Positions 6,497 through 13,042 of a stretch of DNA of 14,890 nucleotides are shown here, piece after piece. The position numbers were made by a program, and so were the translations under genes. Location of the stretch: the NCBI GenBank assembly GCA_028701945.1, contig JAQVPT010000055.1, positions 1 to 14,890 of the forward strand. Reading direction: 5' to 3'. The DNA is from Bacteroidales bacterium (GTDB taxonomy: Bacteria > Bacteroidota > Bacteroidia > Bacteroidales > ML635J-15). The first letter of the stretch is position 1. The number at the start of each line of letters is the position of its first letter. The notes below the pieces were generated by a model. That model ran no database searches. It was given only the letters and a program-made list of their open reading frames with translations, and had not been told where the DNA came from.

Positions 6497-7792
6497 CTAT
6501 TTCGAAATAAATTCAACATTAGGATTCGAACTGATAAATGATTGCATTTTATTGTGTAAATCTTGAGCAGGTTTTAAACTATTAAGAATATTGATAAATT
6601 CACGTCTTTCGTTAATAAAACTATCTATCCTATTTTGATAAAAAGATTGAAGCTCCTTTAGTTTTTGCATTGATGATATTTGGTCTTTAAGAATTGAAGC
6701 ATCTTTTTCGGCTTCTTCAACCCAACCCATAACTTTTCTCGGTAAATCAACTGGTCCAAAAATATTACTAGGATCATAAACAGATAGCAAATCTTCAGGA
6801 GCCGAAGGAACAGAAGTTCCCCAATTTACATAGTTCTTTATTACAGATTTGAAAATGTTATTTGTAAAAGTTAGTTGAGTATTTAATAATAGACTATTAA
6901 TCTCAGTAACATTTTTATTGCAAATATCATAATTTTCTTTCCACAGATTTGCAAGTGTTCGCAAGTCTTTTATGTTTTTCAGCGTAATGTCTGATGGTAA
7001 TCCTATCAAAGTAACTTCACACTCAAACTTTTTGTCTTTTTCTTTGGCCCTACTTATATTGCCTTTTAATTCATCTATACTGTTTTTTAAGTTCTGAAAA
7101 TGCATTTCCGCCGAAGAAAAATCTCTTTCAAGTAGTGATTTTTCAATCTCATTATAGGAGCTTTGTATTCTGTCTAAATTATTGCGAACGGAGAAGTCTT
7201 CTGTGCCTTTTGCTTTAATATTGTTAGATGAGTACCAAACACCTTCTTCTGCTTCAATTACAAAATGAAATGTTGCAGTACCTTGGTTTGTCTCATCTTG
7301 CTCAGTCTTTCCTCCTGGTGTATTGCGAACATAATGCCATTCGGTAGTAGAGCTTACTTTGAAGAAAACTTTTGAATAATTGCCTGGTTTAAACTCAAGA
7401 TCTGCACTTCGTTGTATCTTTCCATCACTTTTAGGTGTTATTATAACATCAGGACCTGAACTAAAAGTCGCTTTTTCCGAACTTAATTTCCAGTCTCCGT
7501 GAAATTGTCCTCCATTAATGTCGAAAGTCATACCATTTTCTCCTTGTGAAGTAATTACTGTGTTTTTTCCAACATTAGCATAAGTTTGAGGGTCAGAGCA
7601 ATAATCTCTTTTTCCACCTTTTAATATTGCTTCAATTTGTATTCTTTCTCCTGATCGAACCGATATTTCAGCTCCATCTTTATATTCAACGCCGTTAACT
7701 TTGAGCACAACAAAAGGTGTGCGAGGTGGGATAGAGGCAAAAACCGTTACAGTTACAAACCCAATTACGATTAATAGCAATGTCTTTTTCAT
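6497..7792 (-). CDS. Exported protein of unknown function with coiled-coil half
   Basis: I do not recognise this 431-residue protein. Residues 1-20 form a signal peptide (MKKTLLLIVIGFVTVTVFAS), so it should be periplasmic or surface-exposed. Residues about 25-185 are rich in predicted beta strands: FVVLKVNGVEYKDG, then a glycine-rich stretch, then FHFVIEAEEGVWYSS. This reads like one or two Ig-like or jelly-roll modules. Residues about 203-255 and 355-415 are highly charged and probably helical or coiled coil. Three cysteines (about 64, 258 and 291) could be oxidised in the periplasm. The start lies 15 bp downstream of the stop codon of the DUF4197 lipoprotein gene, so both are probably one transcript and may act together in the envelope. 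No catalytic motif is visible. Confidence 0.8.
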   Translation of the reverse strand: MKKTLLLIVIGFVTVTVFASIPPRTPFVVLKVNGVEYKDGAEISVRSGERIQIEAILKGGKRDYCSDPQTYANVGKNTVITSQGENGMTFDINGGQFHGDWKLSSEKATFSSGPDVIITPKSDGKIQRSADLEFKPGNYSKVFFKVSSTTEWHYVRNTPGGKTEQDETNQGTATFHFVIEAEEGVWYSSNNIKAKGTEDFSVRNNLDRIQSSYNEIEKSLLERDFSSAEMHFQNLKNSIDELKGNISRAKEKDKKFECEVTLIGLPSDITLKNIKDLRTLANLWKENYDICNKNVTEINSLLLNTQLTFTNNIFKSVIKNYVNWGTSVPSAPEDLLSVYDPSNIFGPVDLPRKVMGWVEEAEKDASILKDQISSMQKLKELQSFYQNRIDSFINERREFINILNSLKPAQDLHNKMQSFISSNPNVEFISK

Positions 7793-7807
7793 GGTTTTAA
7801 GTATTTG

Positions 7808-8542
7808 TTAATTATTGTAAGGGTTTAAAGAACTTCCAAAAACTTCTTTAAGGATGTCAGTTACTCTAGCAACTGGGTCTTTTCTGATTTTCAATTCTTC
7901 TTTAGCGACCATAAGGTATAATCCATCAAGAGCTTTATTCGTTACGTAAGCATTTAGGTCTGTGTTCACTTGTTCTCCTCCTGTTAGTTTAGTTACAGTG
8001 TTATATTTGTTTACTAATGGAGTCCAGTATTTTGCAAGCATTATTTTTTCTGTTGCACTTACTACTACCGGATAAAATTTTTGATAAAGTTTATCGGAGG
8101 TAGTTCTCTGTAAATATAGTGTTGCTGCTTTATCTCCACCTTTTAATATTGATATCGCATCACTGATTGTCATTTGAGTAATTGCTTCTTTAAAGATCCC
8201 TGTTGCTCCTTTTGCAGCTTCTTCGGCAGCTCGGTTTAATTTTTCTTCAAATTGTGTAACTTGATTTCCTAAACCAACACTTTCGCATAATTCTTTAACT
8301 TTAATGGCTTCTTGAGGAAATGGAATCATTATTTCGGAGTTTTTATAAAAACCATTTGTCAAACTAACAACATTAACTGCTTTTTCGATTCCGACTTCTA
8401 ATGCACTTTTTAAACCTTTTGCAACTTGTTGCTGCGTTAATCCCTGACTAGTTCCACTGTCAATTGTTTCTAAGCTTTGCATTAGTACATCACAACTATA
8501 AAACAATATCAAACTCATTAAAACAGTTATAATCTTTTTCAT
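7808..8542 (-). CDS. DUF4197-family lipoprotein
   Basis: This is a 244-residue predicted lipoprotein of unknown function. The N-terminus MKKIITVLMSLILFYSC ends in a cysteine at residue 17 that fits a lipoprotein signal, and the mature protein would be membrane-anchored. The body carries features I associate with DUF4197: LTQQQVAKGLKSALEVGIEKAV (about 38-59), a small-residue helical stretch LNRAAEEAAKGATGIFKEAI, MTISDAISIL, and C-terminal ALDGLYLMVAKEELKIRKDP. A longer frame could begin at 8572, but its ten extra residues precede the signal peptide, so the ATG at 8540-8542 is chosen. It is the first gene of a two-gene unit with the exported protein at 6497-7792. A possible TAAATTTG box lies 27 bases upstream. 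Confidence 0.85.
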   Translation of the reverse strand: MKKIITVLMSLILFYSCDVLMQSLETIDSGTSQGLTQQQVAKGLKSALEVGIEKAVNVVSLTNGFYKNSEIMIPFPQEAIKVKELCESVGLGNQVTQFEEKLNRAAEEAAKGATGIFKEAITQMTISDAISILKGGDKAATLYLQRTTSDKLYQKFYPVVVSATEKIMLAKYWTPLVNKYNTVTKLTGGEQVNTDLNAYVTNKALDGLYLMVAKEELKIRKDPVARVTDILKEVFGSSLNPYNN

Positions 8543-8569
8543 ATCGATAATTATTAAATTTATATTAAA

Positions 8570-8577
8570 CAAATTTA
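8570..8577 (-). promoter_or_regulatory. Possible -7 box for the DUF4197 lipoprotein unit
   Basis: Read on the minus strand, this is TAAATTTG, a match to TAnnTTTG, 27 bases before the chosen start codon. No TTG is evident at the expected upstream distance, so it is weak. Confidence 0.3.
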
Positions 8578-8656
8578 AGTAAAATTATTTACTAGTGAAA
8601 ATTTTGTTTTTATTGATAAAAAAAGCGAAAACTAATTGTTAGGTTAATAATTCCCT

Positions 8657-8685
8657 GTTACCTCACGATTCCATCGTGTGGTAAC
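8657..8685. terminator. Strong hairpin downstream of the CPBP gene
   Basis: GTTACC-T-CACGAT-TCC-ATCGTG-T-GGTAAC forms a 12-bp stem with one T-T mismatch and a 3-base loop. A T-run at 8697-8704 lies on its plus-strand 3' side. The hairpin is 22 bp past the stop codon of the minus-strand gene, so it probably protects or ends that transcript, although the T-run points the other way. It may instead be a remnant palindromic repeat. Confidence 0.5.
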
Positions 8686-8707
8686 CGAGTTATATCTTTT
8701 TTTTGCG

Positions 8708-9631
8708 TTAAGCTGAAAATACTTCCATAGCTAATGCTAAAACGCAGTGCAAAACGACTCCAATGCCGATGTTTTTTTGATTTATTGCTACAATACCTAA
8801 AAAATATGCCCCGAAAAAAGAACTTATCGTTTCGGGTAATGGTTTTCCAAAATGAATAACAGCATAAAGACTAGCAACTGGTAAAATTGCTCTTTTCCCA
8901 AATATTTTTATGAACCCAAATATCATAATACCTCGAAAAAATAATTCTATCATTACAAAATCAAACATATATGCCAATTCAAAGATACTTGCTGCGATCC
9001 AACTTGGTGCAGATATTTCTTGTGCAAAAGATTTGTAGGAAGTGCGTTCTAATATTGGGTAATATTCTGATACAGATTGAAAACTACTTCCAATATAAGC
9101 AATTAATATGGCAATAAGTGCTAGTTGTGTGGCTAATTTAAAGTTAAAATTCTTTAAACTTAAACCATAAAATGGAATGTCTTTATTACGATCAAATATA
9201 AGATAAATTAAGGCAACAGGTATCAGTAATGTGAAAATACCACTAATATTATTGGCGGTGTAATAGTAAAATCGTTTTGCAGGATATGACATGTTGAAAT
9301 TAATCCCATTGTAACCGAAATATCCAATATAAAGACTTGCAATAGTTATTGAAATAAAACTTTTCAACCAAAATTCCTTGTCTAACTTGATAGTGTTTGA
9401 TTTGTGCGTTTTGAGAATTAAAACTACTCCATAATAGGCTATCGAAAAAGCAACAAAGTTGATGACATAAATTAAATTATTATAAACATATTTATCTGCA
9501 AAAAAGGAATATCCACTAAACTTATATTCTATAAATATTAGAATTGAAGTGAATAAAATTACTTTGAGATATAAATAAAAGTTAAAATCGTCTTTTACAA
9601 AGCTATATATTGATTTAAGTAAAGCTTTCAT
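8708..9631 (-). CDS. CPBP-family intramembrane protease-like protein, degenerate motif
   Basis: This is a 307-residue polytopic membrane protein with roughly eight hydrophobic segments and a C-terminal Abi/CPBP (CAAX protease-like) domain. Motif 1, normally EExxxR, is here IELFFRG (228-234): Glu229 and Arg233 are present but the first glutamate is isoleucine. Motif 2 is YAVIH (256-260), with tyrosine in place of the usual phenylalanine and His260 kept. The third conserved histidine is at 295 (VLHCVLAL), with alanine instead of the usual asparagine four residues on. Whether it is an active glutamic/metal-type protease is therefore uncertain. Its ATG (9629-9631) directly abuts the stop codon of the PBP4-like gene, so translation is probably coupled and a role linked to the cell wall or envelope is plausible. 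Confidence 0.78.
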   Translation of the reverse strand: MKALLKSIYSFVKDDFNFYLYLKVILFTSILIFIEYKFSGYSFFADKYVYNNLIYVINFVAFSIAYYGVVLILKTHKSNTIKLDKEFWLKSFISITIASLYIGYFGYNGINFNMSYPAKRFYYYTANNISGIFTLLIPVALIYLIFDRNKDIPFYGLSLKNFNFKLATQLALIAILIAYIGSSFQSVSEYYPILERTSYKSFAQEISAPSWIAASIFELAYMFDFVMIELFFRGIMIFGFIKIFGKRAILPVASLYAVIHFGKPLPETISSFFGAYFLGIVAINQKNIGIGVVLHCVLALAMEVFSA

Positions 9632-11074
9632 TTAATATTGTTTTTCAGATATTTCGGCAATCTTAATAAAGAGACTCTCAAATATTTGACGCATACCATA
9701 ATTATTACAAGAATAATTATTAGCAATAAAACAAAAAACAATCTCATCACCATCTGAATTGAGAATATATCCTCCATAGGCTCTAACTCTCGTCATACTT
9801 CCGCTTTTTGCGTGTAATCTCTTTTGTGCTTTTGTTCCTATGCAATAGCGAGAGAGAGTTCCACTTGTGCCAGCAACTGGTAAAGTTGAGAAAAATTCAT
9901 CTTTATATGGCGATTTTTCTCTCAAATATTTTAGCCATTGTGTCATTTGTTTTGGAGTGATGGAGTTAAAATGGCTCAATCCACACGCATCCTCAATATT
10001 TAAACCATCTGTATCAATTCCTTTTGAGTACAAATGTGATAAAACGGCTTCTTTGTATGGCTTTCCAATTTTTTTTGCGATATGGAACGAAAGCATTTCA
10101 GCATATAGGTTAAAACTCTTTAAATTAGTAGTTTCAGTTATTTTTAAAAGCTCTGGTGAATATGCTGTGTGAAATACTTTTCGATTCTCATCTACTACAT
10201 CAAATGCAATCTTGCAATCACCTGATATTAAAATGCCTGCCGTTTTTAACGTATTAGAAAAAACATTACATAAATATGTCTCGGGATCAGGAATAGAACC
10301 TTTAATAGAAAAGTCTCCTTTTTTCCAAGGAAGAGTTCCTCTAATTATTCTATCATTTTTGCCATCACCAAAAAAAATAAATGATTCGTCCCATGTTGTA
10401 GAAGAAGACAATACCTTATTGTCAATATTTAGATTCAAATCATTTGGCTCAATTTTCGTAATTTTTGTAGGACTTCTATCAGAATTTCCAGTTTGAAAGT
10501 GCACATAGTAAAGATTATCCATATAATTTAGAGACGAGCCTGGATTTCCGTAGTAATTAGCTAAATCTTCCCATATCCATGTATCAGGAATATTTATTCT
10601 ATCGAAATATGAAGCATCTGCAATGATATCTCCATTAATCTTTTTAATTCCGATACTTTTCACCTTATTTACCCAATCAGAAATTAAGTCCCCATAATGA
10701 TTTGTATAATTTGATGACCCAAGACAAGGATCTCCATATCCAATAATGTATAAGTTCCCATTTAATGTTCCATCGCTTGCTATAGAGCCGCTATATGCCA
10801 ATTCTGTTTTAAATTTATGTTCAGGACCAAACAATTCTAAAGCAATACTTGTAGGTAAAATCTTAAAGACAGAAGCTGGAACTAGACTTACATTTGAATT
10901 ATAATTAAAAACGATTTTACCAGTATTGAGATTTTCGGCATATAAGCCGATAGAGGCATTTTTAAGCTCAGTCTTACTAACGAAATTATCTAATAAATCA
11001 TCATAAGTAGTACTCTGCGAATAAGCAAATGCAGCAATTAGAACGAATAATAATAAAATTCCTATCTTTTTCAT
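9632..11074 (-). CDS. dacB: D-alanyl-D-alanine carboxypeptidase/endopeptidase, PBP4 (peptidase S13)
   Basis: This is a predicted periplasmic low-molecular-weight penicillin-binding protein that removes the terminal D-alanine from stem peptides or cuts cross-links in peptidoglycan. Residues 1-19 are a signal peptide. The three active-site motifs of the family are visible: SVFK at 68-71 (PASVFKILPT; nucleophile Ser68 and general base Lys71), SHFN at 367-370, and KSG at 423-425 within HAKSGSMTRVRAYGGY. The insert between motifs 1 and 2, including GDPCLGS and ADASYFD, matches the S13 layout, and the 480-residue length is normal. One deviation is ACGLSHFN, where related proteins usually read GSGLS-x-x-N. 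It is the first gene of a two-gene unit with the CPBP-like gene, which starts at the very next base. Confidence 0.9.
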   Translation of the reverse strand: MKKIGILLLFVLIAAFAYSQSTTYDDLLDNFVSKTELKNASIGLYAENLNTGKIVFNYNSNVSLVPASVFKILPTSIALELFGPEHKFKTELAYSGSIASDGTLNGNLYIIGYGDPCLGSSNYTNHYGDLISDWVNKVKSIGIKKINGDIIADASYFDRINIPDTWIWEDLANYYGNPGSSLNYMDNLYYVHFQTGNSDRSPTKITKIEPNDLNLNIDNKVLSSSTTWDESFIFFGDGKNDRIIRGTLPWKKGDFSIKGSIPDPETYLCNVFSNTLKTAGILISGDCKIAFDVVDENRKVFHTAYSPELLKITETTNLKSFNLYAEMLSFHIAKKIGKPYKEAVLSHLYSKGIDTDGLNIEDACGLSHFNSITPKQMTQWLKYLREKSPYKDEFFSTLPVAGTSGTLSRYCIGTKAQKRLHAKSGSMTRVRAYGGYILNSDGDEIVFCFIANNYSCNNYGMRQIFESLFIKIAEISEKQY

Positions 11075-11143
11075 ATTAAAAATATTTTAGTGTGAAAATA
11101 GTATTTTTCTTTTACTTATAAAATTTTTCCATCACGATATATG

Positions 11144-11300
11144 CAAATATTTGTAATTCTGATTCTTTATTTGAATTTTAGTCGATATTTTAAAATGTAC
11201 TTATGTAAATTATTGCATGATTTTGTTGGACTCCTATCGGAGTCCGATGTTTGTCGCAATGGACATTGCTACAAACCTGCGACCCCATCTGCGGTCGTAT
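11144..11300. repeat. Palindromic unit R1 with flank A
   Basis: The unit proper is 11226-11300: GGACTCC-TATC-GGAGTCC, then TTTGTCGCAAT-GGAC-ATTGCTACAAA, then CGACC-CCATCTGC-GGTCG, i.e. three successive hairpins. The preceding flank (11144-11225; ATTTGTAATTCT, later GTCGATATTTTAAAA and CTTATGTAAATTATTG) recurs before unit R5 at 12643-12739. No coding capacity is credible here. Confidence 0.85.
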
Positions 11301-11346
11301 TAATTGAATGTAATTTGAATTTGTTATATTATAATTTCAGTATTCT

Positions 11347-11560
11347 CCTTTCATTTTGGATTTTTCTCTGACGGATATTGGCTTGACGATTAATGCAGTA
11401 GGGTAGAGATTTTTGTCTGTTTGATTTGTTGGACTCCTATCGGAGTCCGACGTTTGTAACAATGGACATTGCTACAAACCTGCGACCCCAGATGGGGTCG
11501 TATGTATCTTTAGTGCAAATTATTAAAACGATTGTTCATTTTCTTTGGATTCCAATAAGA
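11347..11560. repeat. Palindromic unit R2 with flanks B and C
   Basis: Unit 11429-11503 again shows GGACTCC-TATC-GGAGTCC, a TTTGTAACAAT/ATTGCTACAAA stem and CGACCCC-AGAT-GGGGTCG. The left flank (GATTTTTCTCTG, later GGCTTG and GCAGTAGGGTA) and the right flank (TATTAAAACGATTGTTCATT, then TTCTTTGGATTCCAATAAG, to about 11559) both recur around R4, so this is one copy of a direct repeat that brackets the transposase gene. Confidence 0.85.
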
Positions 11561-11613
11561 GACGCATTATCTTCTGCTAATAAAAACAAACTAAAACTTC
11601 GCCTTTTTACATA

Positions 11614-12078
11614 TTAATCATCATTCCATTCAAATAAATATTTTTCATTATATTCTACGTCAAATGTTTTTAGAAAATCTAGGTATTCATTTTTGAACGA
11701 TTGTTTTTGATGATGTTGTTTCTGATTCGCAATGTAATTTATTACAGAATCTATTTGTGAACGGCTATATGAAAATGCTCCAAAACCTTCTTGCCAATGA
11801 AATGCAGATTTGCAAAATCCAGAATCTTTAATAAAGCTATTGCTAGATTTTTTAATTTCTCTTACCAAATCAGATAAACAACAATCGGGTTTAAAACCAA
11901 TAAAAAAATGAATGTGGTTGCTGATTCCATTTATTGCTAACATTTTTTGTTTTTTATTTTGCACAATACCTGTGATGTATTTATAGAGCTCTTCTTCCCA
12001 ATTTGGTAATATCATTGCTTCTCTACCTTTTACTGCAAAAATAATTTGTATGTAAATTTGTGTGTATGTATTTGCCAT
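11614..12078 (-). CDS. IS200-like Y1 (HUH) transposase, RAYT-like
   Basis: This is a 154-residue single-domain transposase that should nick and rejoin single-stranded DNA through a 5'-phosphotyrosine. The HUH motif is HIH at 55-57 (GISNHIHFFIG). The likely catalytic tyrosine is Tyr115 in VINYIANQKQHH, and HWQEGFGAFSYS (94-105) is typical of this Bacteroidota group. The frame stays open to an ATG at 12168, but those 30 extra residues run through a copy of the palindromic repeat, while MANTYTQIYIQIIFAV from 12078 is the usual family N-terminus, so the shorter form is chosen. No TnpB partner and no IS ends are visible. It is surrounded by hairpin repeats, with one truncated unit only 27 bp upstream, as in REP-associated transposases. 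All key residues appear intact. Confidence 0.88.
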   Translation of the reverse strand: MANTYTQIYIQIIFAVKGREAMILPNWEEELYKYITGIVQNKKQKMLAINGISNHIHFFIGFKPDCCLSDLVREIKKSSNSFIKDSGFCKSAFHWQEGFGAFSYSRSQIDSVINYIANQKQHHQKQSFKNEYLDFLKTFDVEYNEKYLFEWNDD

Positions 12079-12105
12079 AATACTAAATTTATTGCTTTTT
12101 TTATG

Positions 12106-12130
12106 TTGGACTCCAATGGGAGTCCGATGT
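12106..12130. repeat. Palindromic unit R3, truncated, upstream of the transposase
   Basis: TTGGACTCC-AATG-GGAGTCC-GATGT contains only the first hairpin of the unit; sequence diverges right after GATGT. It lies 27 bp before the transposase ATG and so falls in its leader or promoter region, where binding by the transposase could affect expression (inference). Confidence 0.8.
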
Positions 12131-12179
12131 CTTATATTCGTTAAATAATCATTTTTGTGTTTTCCCAACCTGTCTTGCT

Positions 12180-12201
12180 CCTCTTATAACAAGAGGTTTT
12201 T
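12180..12201. repeat. Hairpin with T-run upstream of the transposase
   Basis: CCTCTT-ATAAC-AAGAGG is a 6-bp perfect stem followed by TTTTTGGG. The wider context CCCAA (12164-12168) and TTGGG (12200-12204) can extend it imperfectly. It has terminator form on the plus strand, but no plus-strand gene precedes it, so its role is unclear. Confidence 0.45.
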
Positions 12202-12204
12202 GGG

Positions 12205-12370
12205 TGTTGCTATTTTTCCAACTTATGAGATTATTTAATTTATTACTTTCCATTATATTATGTTTTATTTGTATCAAAATTACACTTTATTTACGATATA
12301 AGTCTTACTTTGCTAAGTTTTTTTTTCAACTTAGATGGTGTTTTACAGTTAATTGATTAAAGATTTAGAG
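12205..12370. other. AT-rich spacer, nothing recognised
   Basis: This lies between the hairpin upstream of the transposase and the next repeat block. It is AT-rich with T-runs. No gene, no palindromic unit and no clear promoter is seen. Confidence 0.4.
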
Positions 12371-12377
12371 TTTTCTT

Positions 12378-12611
12378 ATAGATTTTTCTCTGTGGGTTTC
12401 GATGGCTCTTGTGTTGCCTCTCTGAGTGATGTAGGCTTGGTAATTGAAGCATTAGGGTATAAATTTATTTTTATTATTATGTTGGACTCCTCTGGAGTCC
12501 GATGTTTGTAGCAATTGTAATTGCTACAAACCTGCGACCCCAGATGGGGTCGTGTGTACCTTTAGTGCTAGTTATTAAAACGATTGTTCATTTTCTTTGG
12601 ATTCCAATAAG
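12378..12611. repeat. Palindromic unit R4 with flanks B' and C'
   Basis: Unit 12482-12555 reads GGACTCC-TCT-GGAGTCC, TTTGTAGCAAT-TGTA-ATTGCTACAAA, CGACCCC-AGAT-GGGGTCG, with the second and third stems perfect. Flank B' contains GATTTTTCTCTG and GCATTAGGGTA, and flank C' contains TATTAAAACGATTGTTCATT, as around R2. B' carries an extra ~30 bp relative to B. Confidence 0.85.
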
Positions 12612-12642
12612 TAATCATGTCATTGCTACAGTATGAATACAG

Positions 12643-12816
12643 AAATTTGTAATTCTAATTTTTCATTTGAATTTAGTCGATATTTTAAAAAGTACTTATG
12701 TAAATTATTGAGATTGGACTAAATTATTGTATGGTTTTGTTGGACTCCCATAGGAGTCCAATGTTTGTAGCAATTGTAATTGCTACAAACCTGCGACCCG
12801 CCAGTGTGGGTCGTAT
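12643..12816. repeat. Palindromic unit R5 with flank A'
   Basis: Unit 12740-12816 reads GGACTCC-CATA-GGAGTCC, TTTGTAGCAAT-TGTA-ATTGCTACAAA, CGACCC-GCCAGTGT-GGGTCG. The third loop differs from R2 and R4 while the stem is kept. The flank repeats that of R1, with an internal insertion of about 20 bp around GAGATTGGACTAAATTATTG. Confidence 0.85.
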
Positions 12817-12993
12817 GTTTCATATACATTAAATATTATTTATGTATTTGTCATCTTGTTAAATTTAATATTCTTCGGATGCATTGATGCCATTTAAAAT
12901 TTGCTTGTCAAACTTGCTAAATCCTGAAAATCAGAATGCTCTTAGAATACTTATTGGAGGGACAAAAACAATCCAAATTGAAATCTTATTCTT
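12817..12993. other. Spacer before the mtnA promoter, nothing recognised
   Basis: AT-rich non-coding DNA between the last palindromic unit and the promoter of the mtnA-like gene. No gene or convincing repeat is seen. Confidence 0.4.
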
Positions 12994-13023
12994 TTGCAAA
13001 GACAAGTAAAAACAGTATTTTTG
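12994..13023 (+). promoter_or_regulatory. Bacteroidota-type promoter of the mtnA-aldolase operon
   Basis: TTG at 12994-12996 (within TTTTG) is followed after 19 bases by TATTTTTG at 13016-13023, matching the TTTG / TAnnTTTG promoter architecture of Bacteroidota. Transcription should start near 13030, leaving a leader of about 13 bases before the ATG at 13043, with no Shine-Dalgarno sequence. Confidence 0.65.
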
Positions 13024-13042
13024 TAAAGATTAATATTTGCTT

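Noticed and set aside
8543..8572. Upstream start of the DUF4197 protein
   Set aside because: It would add ten residues in front of a normal lipoprotein signal peptide.
11141..11617. Two plus-strand open frames of 76 and 63 codons
   Set aside because: They run through the palindromic units and their flanks; their similarity to each other comes from the DNA repeats.
12079..12168. Upstream start of the transposase at 12168
   Set aside because: The extra 30 residues are translated from a copy of the palindromic repeat and precede the typical MANTYTQIY start of the family.
11226..12816. CRISPR array
   Set aside because: The repeats are long, multi-hairpin, irregularly spaced (about 130 bp to several hundred bp), and the intervening DNA is itself repeated; no cas genes are present.
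13037..13042. TTG start two codons before the mtnA ATG
   Set aside because: The ATG at 13043 is a standard start and fits the promoter position and family N-terminus.
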